Of a stretch of 64,000 nt of DNA, positions 35,123 through 46,759 are shown piece after piece (within the stretch, counting starts at the first letter, position 1; each line of letters begins with the position of its first letter). The DNA is taken from the NCBI GenBank assembly GCA_964058805.1, contig CAXKVV010002144.1, positions 248,001-312,000 of the forward strand, in the 5' to 3' direction. The notes beneath the pieces are model-generated. The model was not told the origin of the DNA, made no database searches, and saw only the letters and a program-made list of their open reading frames with translations. Origin of the DNA: Schoenoplectus triqueter. Taxonomy: Eukaryota; Streptophyta; Magnoliopsida; Poales; Cyperaceae. The translations under genes were made by a program, and so were the position numbers.

Positions 35123-36665
35123 TAAAGCATATGGAATTGAGAAATACATTCATCAATATCGTCATTGAGAAATACGGTCTTAACGTCAATCTAATGTAAC
35201 TCAAGGTCAAAGTATACTACTAAAACCATGATAATTCTAAAAGAATCTTTCATTGACACAGTCGATAAAATTTTCGTAAAGTCAATACTTTATTTCTGTA
35301 AAAATCTCTTAGCAACTAGTCATACTTTATATATTTTCACATTACCTTCTGAATTTTTTTTGTCTTAAATATTCATTTACAACCAATAGCTTCATACTTG
35401 CAGGTAAAGGGAACAGTATCCCAGACTTTGTTGTTATATATTTGAATTTATTTCTTCATCCATGATTTTGATCCATTTGTGAGAATTCACACTTTCTAAA
35501 ACCCGATAGAGAGTGAGAGGATCATCCTCTATCATCTCAATGTGGAATTCATTTTCTTGAAGGAACACAATATAATCATTAGATATTGCGCTTCTTCTCT
35601 CTCTAGTAGGTCGTCTTAAAGACACTATTTCTTGAGGTTCTTGAGGTGGTATAGGTTCCTCTTCAACATCAACTTTATCTTATTCTGTATTTTCTTCTAT
35701 TTCTGGAGGTTCATTGACTATAGGTTCATCCATCACAGGATTCTGAACCAATGAGTCTTCAGATATCCTTATTACAATGGGTACCGATATGGGTGCCTCC
35801 TATATAGGAGAATCTTATGATTCTTCAAAGACAATTTGATTTGTATTTCCTCTCTAAATCATAACACTCTCAAAGAACTTAACTGTATTTGTCTCGAAAA
35901 TTATTCTATTAGTGGGATCATAAAATTTATACCCACGGGACCTATCTGTATATCCGATAAAATAACAGCTAATAGTCATTTCATTTAACCTCTTCTCTTA
36001 TGTCCTATAAGGCTGAGCTTCAGCTAAACAACTTCAAATTCTATAATGTCGGAGAATAGCTTTTTGTTCAATCCACAACTCATATGGAGTTTTGTTTGTT
36101 GTCTTAGTCGGTACCCGATTTAAAGTTTATACTACTGTCTTAAGTGCTTCTCCGTAGAGATTCAATGGAAGTGAGGTATGAGAAATCATGCTTCAAACCA
36201 TATCCATTAATTTTCGATTACGCCTTTCACCACACCATTCATTGCCGATGAACTCGGCATTGTATATTGTGGCTCAATCCCATTATCCTCCAAGAATATT
36301 ACAAAAGGCCCTAGACGTTGCTCTCCTGAGCCATTAGAGCGACCATAATATTCACCATCACGATCTGATCTGACACATTTAATTCTTTTGTTGAGTTGCA
36401 ACTCGACTTCAAACTTGAAGGATTTAGATGTGTCCAAAACTTGAGACTTTTCTTTACTTAAATATATATAATCATGTCTTGAATAATTTTCAATGAAACT
36501 GATAAAATATACATGATCATTCCTAGTTGCCGTAGGGAATGGTTCGCATATGTCTGTATGTATCAGTTCAAAAATATCCGTCATACGATTAGTTGTATAT
36601 CTGTGCATGCTTGTTTGTTTGTCTTTAACACATTCAATGCACGGACCAAGGTCCGACATGTTCAA
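35123..36665 (-). pseudogene. copia B integrase and start of RT
   Basis: 36665-36207 contains the integrase core with HTDICEPFPTATRN, VYFISFIENYSRHDYIYL, CVRSDRDGEYYG and ENGIEPQYTMPSSSAMNGV-like sequence, in which D, D and E of the DDE centre can be traced. 35625-35434 gives the linker and RT start (ESVNSHKWIKIMDEEI). Near 35180 the sequence reads IDVKTVFLND, the MDVKTAFLNG motif. The frame is broken repeatedly between these blocks. Confidence 0.8.
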
Positions 36666-37504
36666 GGGTCGCTGGATTTCATTTTGAACAAGATATATAA
36701 TTCTCTATTGAGAAATATGACCTAAACGCTTGTGTCAAAGTACAGCTTAATCCTGATGTGTTAATTTTTGTCTAACATTTCGAGTTTCATTATTCAATGC
36801 CTCATTAAAGAAAGTAATAGTATCTAAAGTATAGAGATTATTCATAACAGATAGAAAACCAGAAGCAACCATATTGGAGTGTTAATACAAACCAAAATTT
36901 TTATCTCCAAATGAATAAAAAAAACTTAATTTACCCAATGCAGAAATATAAATTAAGTTCCGTCTAAAATACGGTACAACAAAAGTATCAAATAAATCCA
37001 AATTTAGGGGACGCGCCTTGAACTCCCGCTTAAATCAATTTTCATAAGTAATCTAAAATATCATATGACTTCAACTTCTGTCTTATTGTCATCGCCTACA
37101 TAGATGTATTTTTCACCATCTTTTGGCTTACGGTAACTTCAGCAACCCTGCATAGACATAGATATGTGAGTGGTTGTACCCAAATCTATCTACCATGTGT
37201 TTATTGAAACTGAAACTGAATTAACTTCTTCCCAAATAAGAGAAAAATTACATTTCTTTGCACGCTATGCATGATAATTGGTATAATTTTTCTTCATGTG
37301 TCATTCAGATCCACAAAAAAAATACCTTTTCTTTTCTTTATCCGGCTCTATTTTAATAACCGGTTTCTTATCCTTAGTGGATTTCTTCTACGAACTTGTA
37401 GTTGCAACATTTGAATTGACTTTATATTTCTATTTTCCTTTTTTCTTAGCTGTGGAAGCAATGTTTGCGCTTTCACCCTTGTCCGTCTTCAAACGTTTTT
37501 CCTC

Positions 37505-38068
37505 CTAAACACAGTGTGAGATGAGCTCATTGACTGTTAATGATTCTTTTTGACAGTTGTAGCTCACTTTGAACAACAAAAAAGAAGTGAGAAGAGTGTT
37601 GAGAGACAAATAGACTAATATATCTTCTGATATGTCCAGTTTATGTGCCTTCAGTTTTGAAGCGGTATTCATCATTTCAAGAATGTGCTCTCTGACATTA
37701 CTCCTGTCATTGTATTTCATTGTGCAGAGTTTTTTCAACAGAATGTCTATTTTAACTTTCTCATTTTTAACAAATCTCTGCTCGAGTTCCTTAAGATAGT
37801 CCAAGATAAGAGTATAATCAGAAATATGTCCCTTAAAATTTTCAGGAATGGTCCTTTGCATGACATTAAGACACAAGTGATTTGACCTCATCCACCGTGC
37901 ATGTGTATTTTGCATATTTTCAGAACTATCTTCAATAGGCACAGGTGGTTTAGTCTGATATAACGCTATATCCAGGTCAAGGCACCCAAGAATAATCTCT
38001 AAGGTATCTTCCCAATCCTTATAATTAGAACCCGTCAGTATCAGAATGTTATTGAAAAATACATACAA
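37505..38068 (-). CDS. copia B gag (UBN2-type), partial
   Basis: An open frame of 187 codons has gag features: LTGSNYKDWEDTLEIILG near the start, ARWMRSNHLCLNVMQ, and KYNDRSNVREHILEMMNTA. It ends at a stop before the zinc knuckle. Remnants of the knuckle and protease follow at 37300-37130 but are broken. The gag packages RNA; here it is only a relic. Confidence 0.75.
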   Translation of the reverse strand: MYVFFNNILILTGSNYKDWEDTLEIILGCLDLDIALYQTKPPVPIEDSSENMQNTHARWMRSNHLCLNVMQRTIPENFKGHISDYTLILDYLKELEQRFVKNEKVKIDILLKKLCTMKYNDRSNVREHILEMMNTASKLKAHKLDISEDILVYLSLNTLLTSFLLFKVSYNCQKESLTVNELISHCV

Positions 38069-39234
38069 TATAACGAATCAAATGTCTGAATTATAATATT
38101 AGATCAAAACAAGGCATATTTCATTCAACTAAGTATTCTCGAATAATAAGTGTTCATTGAAATCAATTATTATTTTAAGATAATTAGTTGTAATAATGAT
38201 ATATAACCGTCCATTTGATGTCAATTAGTCAATTTTCCCTTGGGCCAATCAACTAATTACACCTAAAAGTTATTGACCATTATCTATTCATTACTACAAT
38301 ATGTTTACATATAATAAGTGATTATTGTATTTCCTTTAGGCTAGTCCAAGAATTAAATATTATATGTATATCCTTCGTATACAAGTCTGAAAGATAATTA
38401 ACACCGATATAAGAGCTTACTTTGGTAAGATAATATTTTTGTTAATTATTTTTCAAAAATATATTTTTATTCGAAGCCTTCATAATGATTTAACATTATC
38501 TGAATAAATATCTCAAATATGTTGGCTTAACCTAAATATCAATTTCATGAGTTCATGCAATCAATATCAAATAATCAACAACCAACATAAATCAATTCAT
38601 AAGTGAGATAGTATGACCCAAGGCATGAAGATCTTCTTTGTAAGAATCCTCTTCACAATAGTCATCATCATGTCCTTCATGTAATTCTCTCATTTTTACT
38701 AAATTACTATCCTAATAATAAATAAAAAATTACACAAAGTCCTAAGAATGATACACACATATGTGACATGCAAATCACCAAAATAAAAAATAATTAATTG
38801 ACACCTTAGACCGCTTACACACATCAATCATTCGTACATTATAATTTTCACACAAGATAATAGAGTCATACTATCTCATAATCCATCTGTAAAAAAAGTT
38901 AGACATCCAACATAAGACATACTTCCTAACTACGGCGGTCTCGACAATAACTTATTTTGACAGAATCATGAAATTTGGCAGTTAATTATATATAATTCGA
39001 AACCTACTTTGTTGGCCAATCAGTTTTTGGATTCTAATAAACTGATAAACTTAATTTTCAAAACCGATTGCCAATCCTGATTTTAATTTATGGAATTTCA
39101 ATTCTAACAAACATATCTTCATGTTTCCAAATTAATCATAAACTATTTGATTAAAAGAACAGATCCAATTAAAAAGTACGATTTCTCAGAAAATTTTGAA
39201 TCAGTCATCAGATCTTAATAATTCAACTAGAGTA
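38069..39234 (-). other. copia B 5' untranslated leader
   Basis: This AT-rich stretch lies between the primer binding site and gag, with no coding frame. Its position fits the leader of the element. Confidence 0.5.
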
Positions 39235-39248
39235 GGCTCTGATACTAA
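39235..39248 (-). other. primer binding site of copia B
   Basis: On the minus strand TAGTATCAGAGCC follows the 5' LTR end by two bases. It is the initiator methionine tRNA complement with one changed base (TGG to TAG). Confidence 0.75.
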
Positions 39249-39249
39249 T

Positions 39250-39915
39250 TGTTAGAATTTTTTTAGGCCGTGATCCTTTAGTGAGCCCCCTTAATCATAA
39301 ATTATATTACTTTGATTTATGTTGTCGATCTTCCAAAGAGACACAACCCCGTTGATCATCAGATTCTTTTAAGTCTTCTAAAGATCTTTCTCTAATCCGA
39401 AGGAACAACTAAGAGGACCGGCGCATATAGTTTTCGCTTCTTCTGGAACTCTATATTGAGAGAATAATTGAATTCTATTGGAAAATAAAAAGGTGCCAGA
39501 AAATGAAGAATGAGGGAAAATGGTTTCAAAAACCAACAGTCTCCGTGTATATAATGGATGTCCATAACTGAGCAAGCAGTTATGTCTTAGTAGTTCCATA
39601 TCAAATCCAAATTCTCTCTTCATGGGTTTGCTGCTCAATCAGAAAACTATCTATATTTATGTTCTCTAGGGACCAATAGCATAATTATATTATTATAAAA
39701 TTTTATATAATTTAGACTATCACTAAATAATAAAATTATTAATACGAATTCTACACATTAAAAGGCTCACTTCTCATGACACATATTAAAATCTGATTAA
39801 TAATACTGAATTTGATCACTTTATAACATATATAATTTGATATTTTATTATATAATATATATTTATTAATTATATATAAGTCCATATATATTGTAATTAA
39901 TAATAATTAATTTCA
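39250..39915 (-). repeat. 5' LTR of copia B
   Basis: On the minus strand it begins TGAAATTAATTATTATT and ends AAAAAAATTCTAACA. It is the partner of 32066-32725. Confidence 0.85.
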
Positions 39916-40690
39916 TTAAATGCTACGATTATTGTTAAACCATGAAAATTAATTAGGTAATAGGAATAATTAAAATAATTTAATACAGTTAATAAATAAA
40001 TTAAACTAATGGTTAAAGGAATATATATATATATAATTAAATAAATAGATAAATAAAACTTATAATGGAAGATAATAAAAAAAATAATGTTTACCAATGA
40101 CTTACGTAAATAAGTAGATGCATACCCAATTCCAAATAAAATTAAAGAATTAAATTAATAATCAAATAAAGATAAATTTTAAAATTTAAAATAAATAATA
40201 AATCAATAAAATTAGAATTTAAATAAATTTGAATAATACAAAAACAGACATGACATAAAGAAGGTCATGAATAAGAATAACTAAATAAATAATTACGGGC
40301 GACTTAATTTTAAATGAATGAATAATCTGATATAAATAATTATGAAAATAGATAAATGAATAGATAAATAAATTAAGGTATAACTATGATTAATAAATAA
40401 GAATCAAAATTTAATAGGGCAATATACGTATAACATAAACAAATCAGTTAAATAAATTGCTAATATTAACTTATAATTGATCGAATAAATTTGAATAAAA
40501 CTAGAAGAGATCATGAGGTTAATTATCAAATAACAAAATCCAAAGATCAAATTAAATTAATGAATTCAAAGATTTGAATTTATTAAAAAATATGAATTTA
40601 ATAAATATCATCAAGATTTATAATCAAATTGGTATGATGATAATACTTGATCAAATAGATCTTCGAGGATCAAATTATACTAAAACGGAT
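39916..40690. other. very AT-rich stretch
   Basis: It is dominated by AATAAATAA words with no coding frame of interest. It may be a leader or spacer of the repeat that follows. Confidence 0.4.
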
Positions 40691-41551
40691 GTGAAATCTC
40701 AATCCGCTATACTGACAAACCGCTACACGAATATGCACGTGGGTCGCCACACTCAATCCCCGATCCCACTCCTATTTTTCTCTCTCCCTGTCTTTCACCC
40801 GTCTCCCTCACCGAACTCTCTCTCCCCATCGATCAACAAAGCCCCAACTGCTCTCTCCATCTTTCGTGTGCGACATGGCCCCCTCTTCAAATACTCTTCC
40901 CCCTCCCGTACTCTAGTCGGAGCCAATCGCCTCCAGTGGCAACAGCGGTCACACCACTCGGCTCGCCCAGGTTATGCGCCACCTACGGCTTTTGAGGCCC
41001 GAATTGAACTGCCATAGCATCCGATAAATTGACCAGCATTTTTGGGGCCTACCCGCATTCGCATGTCATAACATGTCATATTGCATGTAGACATGATAGG
41101 AGTAGGACTCGAGAAATAGTCCCGAGATAGGATTATGTTAGAATTAAATAAATAAAATTATAGATTATAATTAATAGGTTAATATTATTAACATCACTAA
41201 TTATTAATTAAGTTAGGCAATTCATCATGCAAAATGCATGGGAGTGTTGAGAGGCGGGCCAGGTGATCTCAGTCTGAGGTTGCCTTGTATAATCAGACCA
41301 ACGAGTTACATTTCATTTGGTATGTATATACACTGCGCACCTTTGCTTGTCGGTTATCCATCGACCCCGTCATTTGACGGGTTCGGCCGTGCCAGAGTGT
41401 TTTTTCTTTTGATCAATATTATATTTTTACTATTCTTAATATGATTAAGATTTTTAATCCAAATTTGAGCGATTAGGATACCATATCTTTCATTGTTTAG
41501 TGTGGGCGGCCATATCCGTGTCTGGATTCTACTTTGTTTTGTTATTTCTCA

Positions 41552-41804
41552 GGATGCGGTCCTCTGACCCCCTAGTTGGTACAGTGTAGGCTCTCATTTG
41601 TATCATATGTCATTTTGTCATTTCTCGGGATGCGGTTATCTGACCCCTGATTGGTACAATGTAGGCTTCCATTTGGGATGCGGTTCTCTGGCCCCAGGTT
41701 GGTACAGTGTAGGCTCCCATTTGTATTATATTTTATTTTGTCATTTCTCGGGATGCGGTCCTCTGGCCCCTGGTTGGTACAGTGTAGGCTTTCATTTGTA
41801 TTAG
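41552..41804. repeat. minisatellite, unit about 76 bp
   Basis: Units begin GGATGCGGT at 41552, 41628, 41676 and 41751. Each contains TCTGRCCCC, TTGGTACARTGTAGGCT and CATTTGTAT. The second unit lacks its 3' third, so spacing runs 76, 48 and 75. Confidence 0.9.
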
Positions 41805-42703
41805 TTTCCGATTTATAATTTCCTGGGTAGTTATATCCTTTTGACGATATGACAATTGAAAACATACTATATCTGTTTGCTTCTATTTTGTAAGGTAATT
41901 ACCAGATTCAGTAGACCAGAGTACGTGCTTTATAGTCGTTCACTCTCCTAGGGCGTTATCGTCTCGGGAGCCCGAATTGTCATTTGGACGGCGTTGTCAC
42001 TGCTCAAACATAAAAGTCCTAAGTTAGTAAGTTGGGCCATGGTAGTGTCCGCTTAGGCAAGACCCGAGTTAGTAAGTTAGGCCCTAATAGTGCCCGTTCG
42101 GGATGGGTCTGGTAAATTTACAATATGAGTATTTATTTCGGGTGTTTGATTTTCATACATTATATCTTATATTATATTATTATTTTCACAGATTTTCTAT
42201 TTTGGTTTCTTTGGCATTTCATGTCATAGCATTTAGACAAGCTTCTCAAAATGTGTATAAAATATTATTTTATTTTTACATGAATATAATATTACCTTTT
42301 GAACACCAGTATAGGCATTTGAGTCCAGTCTAGGAAAGAAGATCAAATATTAAGGCTGAATCTAAATCCGTACTGAGTAATTTTTAAATTACTCACGTTT
42401 CCACGGTGGTTGTGGGATCCAGGTACACAGGTACGGGATGATTTTTGATGAGAGAGTGCTAGGTGCAGTCTTGCGCAGTGACAGAGATGTTTCGCCGCAT
42501 CCGCATGTGAGCAGGGTAGTGAATTAGGATATATCGGGTTTTGAGTTTTATTTCTTTTTTTGGGGTTTTCTTTGAGAGATTTTGCTGCCCATTCCGATGG
42601 AGCTAGCCCCGCCGATGTCGGCGTTGTATTCTGTTCTTGTTACTCTGGATTGTTATTATTTTATTTATTCTGAGATTTATCTTATTTTATTCGCTTAGCC
42701 TTC

Positions 42704-42729
42704 CGTACGCACGTCTTGTCGTGCGTACG
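42704..42729. repeat. perfect 10-bp stem hairpin
   Basis: CGTACGCACG (42704-42713) and CGTGCGTACG (42720-42729) form a perfect stem with the loop TCTTGT. It lies inside the LTR-like repeat. Confidence 0.8.
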
Positions 42730-42949
42730 TGGTGAGATTAATCACTCCTAATCCGATTCATTATTTCTGAGGTGTGAAAGTTATCAAGTGAAGTTTTAAT
42801 TTTCGTTCTTCATGAAAGAAAAAATAAATTACTTTTGTTAACCGTTGCTGGTTAAATTGTTGACTTTGTCGGATGACTTAGAGCTCGGCTTTACTTCAAG
42901 AAAAAAAGGAAGAAATCGTTGGTTGTGTCATGGGATGGGAGGAGGGTTG

Positions 42950-43695
42950 CAAACGAATTAGTTTATTTTCGAGTTTGATTTGAAATCTATTTCGAACTAG
43001 TTTGATTCGAAATAGATAGGCAGTTTCAAACTCAAATCATAGTTCAAATTTTGATTCGTTAAAAGTTTGAAATGTTCGGTTTGATCTGTAAATAGATCGA
43101 AATTAAATTATAAAATGATTAAATTTCGTAGTTCTTACCAGAATGATGGAATCAAATACAAAATGTCATATAGTTCATACTTCATACCATACGAACAAAA
43201 CTTTGATACAAATTCATACTACTCAAATAATTAAATAATTAATAGTTTAATATCACTCAAACATACAACATAATAAAACATCCAATATAACCAATACAAA
43301 TTCAAACAACCAACACAATTAATATAAGTTCAAACCACCGAAACAGCCACTCAAACAGTTTAATACAAGTTTATACTACTCAAATAGCCAACATAATAAA
43401 AAATTCATACAACAATAAATAAGCAACAAAATTAATACTTTAATACAAGTTGAAGTGTTAAACTAGAAATGCCTTATGATGACTCACAAATACTCAAGAT
43501 TCAAACTATAATAGTTCGCGAATACCATTCGAACGAACTTATCACTGTTTGAGTTTGATTCGACATAATTTTGAATTGAACCAGTTTAATTCGAAATTAA
43601 TTTCAAACTGAAATCAAATAAAATATTTTTAAAATTTTTTCAATTCAAACACGAACGAATTATGAACTTCGAATATTTCTTACATTCCTACATGA
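42950..43695. repeat. possible DNA-transposon remnant with degenerate inverted ends
   Basis: The left end AGGGTTGCAAACGAATTAG and the right end, reverse complemented, AGGAATGTAAGAAATATTCG are weakly similar. Inside are many TTCGAACT/AGTTTGATTCGAA-type palindromes and a tract rich in CAAATAATTAA and ACAAGTT words. No coding frame and no clear target duplication. Confidence 0.35.
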
Positions 43696-43830
43696 GAGTA
43701 CTAACAAAAGCGGAAATGTGCAGTGATAGGAGGCACTGGAGAGGAGCTGGTCATAACTGAAAACAGTCATAGGGGAGTTTTTACTTAAAGAGCATAATAA
43801 TCAATGTTATCTACAGAACCGGCCTTAGAG

Positions 43831-44175
43831 GCAAGTTATTTTCACAAACGGCCTAACTAAGGGCGTGAGTTGAACTCACGCCCTTAAATCTCCATTTTAC
43901 CTGCCCGAACACTGCCCAAAGACACAAAGGGCGTGAGTTCAACTCACGCCCTTTAGATGTTGATGTGCTCTGGTTATTATCTTTCAAAACCACCGAAAGT
44001 GAAAAAAATTGATATAAATGCAATATGTGGACTTAAAGGGCGTGAGTTCAACTCACATCCTTTGGGTCATTTTACTCTCTTTTGTTTGGGCAACGGGCGG
44101 GCAGAGAAAATAGCGTTTTAAGGGCGTGAGTTGAACTCACGCCTTTTGTTAGACCGTTTGTGAAAATAAATTTGC
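43831..44175. repeat. imperfect 345-bp palindrome carrying four 27-bp palindromes
   Basis: The outer arms are TTATTTTCACAAACGGCCTA at the left and the complement of TTATTTTCACAAACGGTCTA at the right. Inside are four copies of a 27-bp palindrome made of AAGGGCGTGAGTT, one central base (G or C) and AACTCACGCCCTT. Copies lie at 43859-43885, 43927-43953, 44036-44062 and 44120-44146, spaced 68, 109 and 84 bp. Copies 3 and 4 have small changes in one arm. The spacer words TGCCCGNNCNNTGCCCAAA and its complement also mirror each other. No coding frame. It resembles a fold-back element, but no target duplication was found. Confidence 0.85.
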
Positions 44176-44803
44176 TCTTATGCTGTTTATGTAGTTAAAT
44201 TTATTTTTGGACTGTTTAATTAAAAAATCCGTCATAGGAAGCGCAACTGCGAAACATAGTAACACCATTCGCGAATTATTCGCGAATAATTCATGAATAA
44301 TTTGTTTTTCACCCATAGCCGGATGTTTCACGAATAATTCGTCAGTTTGATATACAGTGCGTTTTTTTAGTCAAAAAAACGTTTTATTCGCGAATTATTC
44401 GGCAAAAACACATTATATATTATATTATATAGAATTTTATATTTTTTAATATATTTTTAATATTTTGTCAATATAATATATATTTTATTTATATTATATG
44501 AAACGAACTATTTCCGAATTATACCCGTATTATACCCGAACGTCGAATTTTTGACCCGAATGTTTTCCGAATCGTAAAGTTGTTACTATACTGCGAAAGC
44601 AAGCAGAGAGAGGGAGGGAGAGACGTCAGCATGAAATGCATGAATTAATGAACATCAATGAGGCCTTAATATTTGCAGACCTTTTGCTCCCAGTCAAACA
44701 ATCTAACATTGACGATTCCCCTTCTCTTTTCTTCTCCTCTCTTTAAACGTCGCTTCTTTCCATCCAATATACGCTATACACCTCCATCAATCTTTCATCT
44801 CTC
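44176..44803. other. repeat fragments upstream of the OVATE gene
   Basis: 44270-44400 has reiterated GCGAATTATTCGCGAATAATTC palindromic words. 44515-44580 reads as ATTATACCCG and CCGAATTTTTGACCCG, like the end of a degenerate transposon. The part nearest 44804 is pyrimidine-rich, as expected of a plant 5' leader; no certain TATA box was found. Confidence 0.4.
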
Positions 44804-45601
44804 ATGGCTAAGCTGCGCTTTCGTCTCCGTGTCTCGCGCGTCATCCCCTCCTTCAACTGCCGCTCCAAGCACTCCACGGCCACTGCCACGTCAAATCCCA
44901 GCTCTTATACACCCACCTCCTCCAATATTCTCTCCCCCTTTCACCACCGTCGCCGTCGACAGCCTCCGGTCGTGTCCAATTCCGGCAGCTTCTGCTCCAA
45001 CCTCCACCATCACCACATTCCCCGACCTCCGTCCTCCTCCGGTGGCGAGGCTGATGCAGAGGCGGATGATATCCCACTCGCTAGAGGCATCCGCACCAGT
45101 TATCTCTGGACTAAAAGTGAAAAATGGCACATCGTATGTTGTGCAAGCTCTGAGACTGAGAACTCGCCTTCCTCCTCACCCCCTCGTAGCAAGATAGACT
45201 CCAATCTGTTCGCTTGGAGACAGCCCCGGTGCATGAGAGAAAGCGACTCGTCGGGGGACGACAGCGGCTGGTTCACCACTGACGAGGAGTACGGCTATGA
45301 AAACAATGACACATACGAAAGCTTGTCCACATCTAAAGGGACAATAGAAAGGAACTGTTTTGCTGTGTCGAAGGTGTCGGCCGACCCGAGAGGAGATTTC
45401 AGGAAGTCCATGGCTGAGATGGTGGCGGAGAGGAGGATTTATGATGTGGAGGGGCTGAGGAGGCTGTTGCACTGCTTTCTGTCGTTGAATGATCAGCGCC
45501 ACCGGCAAGCGATCTTAGCTGCTTTTGCTGATGTCTGGTATGCGATCTTTCCCTCGGTGGCTCTGGCTGCTACTTTTCCAAAGATGTTTTACCAATGTTG
45601 A
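44804..45601 (+). CDS. OFP: OVATE family protein (transcriptional repressor)
   Basis: It is a single-exon gene of 265 codons. OVATE family proteins are plant nuclear or cytoskeleton-linked regulators that repress growth genes and bind TALE homeodomain proteins. The OVATE domain lies at about residues 185-249: CFAVSKVSADPRGDFRKSM, EMVAERRIYDVEGLRRLLHC, FLSLN and AFADVWYAIF, all expected conserved positions. The N-terminus MAKLRFRLRVSRVIPSF is basic, as in the OFP6/7/8 group, followed by a Ser/Pro/His-rich linker, an EKWHIV patch near 107 and DSGWFTTDEE near 153, also seen in that group. Twelve or so residues beyond the domain are not typical. No intron is expected for the family and none is seen. 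The ATG at 44804 is the first in frame and gives the expected basic start. The subgroup is uncertain. Confidence 0.9.
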   Translation: MAKLRFRLRVSRVIPSFNCRSKHSTATATSNPSSYTPTSSNILSPFHHRRRRQPPVVSNSGSFCSNLHHHHIPRPPSSSGGEADAEADDIPLARGIRTSYLWTKSEKWHIVCCASSETENSPSSSPPRSKIDSNLFAWRQPRCMRESDSSGDDSGWFTTDEEYGYENNDTYESLSTSKGTIERNCFAVSKVSADPRGDFRKSMAEMVAERRIYDVEGLRRLLHCFLSLNDQRHRQAILAAFADVWYAIFPSVALAATFPKMFYQC

Positions 45602-46299
45602 AGCGTGCAATGGTTGCTTGGACTGGAATTCTGTAAATTTTTTAGTGTCGTTATATTGTGAATGCTTCTTTTTTTTTGTGCTCTTTTCTCCCTTGGAACT
45701 TTCATATTATGGCGATGTGGATGTTCATCAGGAATGTCAATCCTAATGCAATTGAATGTGTAAAAAGGAGTGAAATTAAAATGTAGTTGACAACAACGTG
45801 CTTCACAGTTCACAAACAGGGGGAAATCTTGAAGCAGGACGCCAGTGATTGATTTGTTTATCTTGTGCTTGTACTGTTGTTTTGTGGTTCGAGTACAGTC
45901 TTCTCGTTTGATGTGTGAAAAATAAGTGACTGCACTGGTAAACTAAAATAGGATGTAGCGTGCACGGAATTTCAATTGTGAAAAAATGATCCAAAAGAAT
46001 AATATAAAAAATGCATGAGGAAGGATGGTTCAATGACGCTAATGGTATAATTACAGAAAATCTTACAATTTGGATTTGTTTTTCATTTCTTATCTTTATT
46101 TTATTTTACTTTTGGTATATAGATAATTCTTGTACGTCATAATAGTTTCTTATTGAGGCTCTTAGTAAGATCTTTTCATCACACATCATAGATTTGTACC
46201 TTTCGCATAGTCTGATTTCAGTGATTTTAAATGTGCAAGTTTTCATTATGCATCTAATATGTTATACAGAAAATAGTTAAAGGGAGTTTGTATGAGATT
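45602..46299. other. 3' flank of the OVATE gene
   Basis: No further gene was recognised. The 3' untranslated region of the OVATE gene should lie in the first few hundred bases; a single polyadenylation signal could not be fixed. Confidence 0.4.
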
Positions 46300-46308
46300 A
46301 TATATTAT

Positions 46309-46750
46309 GAGTGGGATTCATTGACAATGTATTATTTTGACAATCTTGACAACGAATATCTAAATAAATATAAAAAAAAACTTAAAAATGAAAAAAAAAA
46401 TTCTAGATGAGTTTTTTTTACTTTTAGATTGATGGTTATTGAAATTTCATACGATTTCATTTGATAGTCCATCAAAGATCATTAAATTTTCATACAATTT
46501 GAAACGGTTTTAATTTAACGGTGGTTGATGAATTATCAAATGATAATGAAATTATATGAAATTTGAATGATCATCAATTTACAGGTAGAAAAATATATTT
46601 ATAATTTTTTTTTTCATTTTTTGTATTTATTTAGAAATTTATTATCAAGACATATTTATAATTTTTTTTTATTTTTTTATTTTTTTGTATTTATTTAGAA
46701 ATTTATTATCAAAATTGTTAAAATAAACCATTGTCAACTGATCCGTTCTC
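46309..46750. mobile_element. MULE-type MITE, copy 3
   Basis: Its termini, GAGTGGGATTCATTGACAAT and the complement of ATTGTCAACTGATCCGTTCTC-like sequence, match those of copies 1 and 2 with more substitutions. It is flanked by ATATATTAT (46300-46308) and ATATATCAT (46751-46759), an 8 of 9 match. The element is 442 bp with an internal duplication of the TTTGTATTTATTTAGAAAT end near 46617 and 46685. Confidence 0.75.
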
Positions 46751-46759
46751 ATATATCAT

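Larger units (their letters stand above)
32066..39915 (-). mobile_element. copia family B element with a nested family A solo LTR
   Basis: Read on the minus strand: 5' LTR (39250-39915), primer binding site, gag, protease remnant, integrase, RT start, an inserted family A solo LTR, then the RT end, RNase H and 3' LTR (32066-32725). The order is that of Ty1/copia. Without the inserted LTR it would be about 6.6 kb. Stops and shifts interrupt every domain and the RT core is missing at the nested insertion, so it is inactive. The flanking 5-mers do not match. Confidence 0.85.
40690..42880 (+). repeat. unclassified LTR-like repeat
   Basis: This is non-coding DNA of mixed composition. It contains a minisatellite (41552-41804), a second internal duplication around AGTAAGTTGGGCC (42022-42100), a TTACTCACGTTTCC phrase and a long hairpin. 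The texture resembles the long LTRs of plant gypsy chromoviruses of the Tekay/Del type, but no ends, primer binding site or target duplication could be defined. A Ser/Pro-rich open frame at 40574-41017 has low complexity and no domain. Confidence 0.3.

Noticed and set aside
40574..41017. 147-codon Ser/Pro-rich frame
   Set aside because: Low complexity, no homologous motif and it lies in an LTR-like repeat.
43831..44175. CRISPR-like spacing of four repeats
   Set aside because: The sequence is plant nuclear DNA, each repeat is a full palindrome, spacing is irregular and the spacers mirror one another. It is treated as a palindromic repeat array instead.
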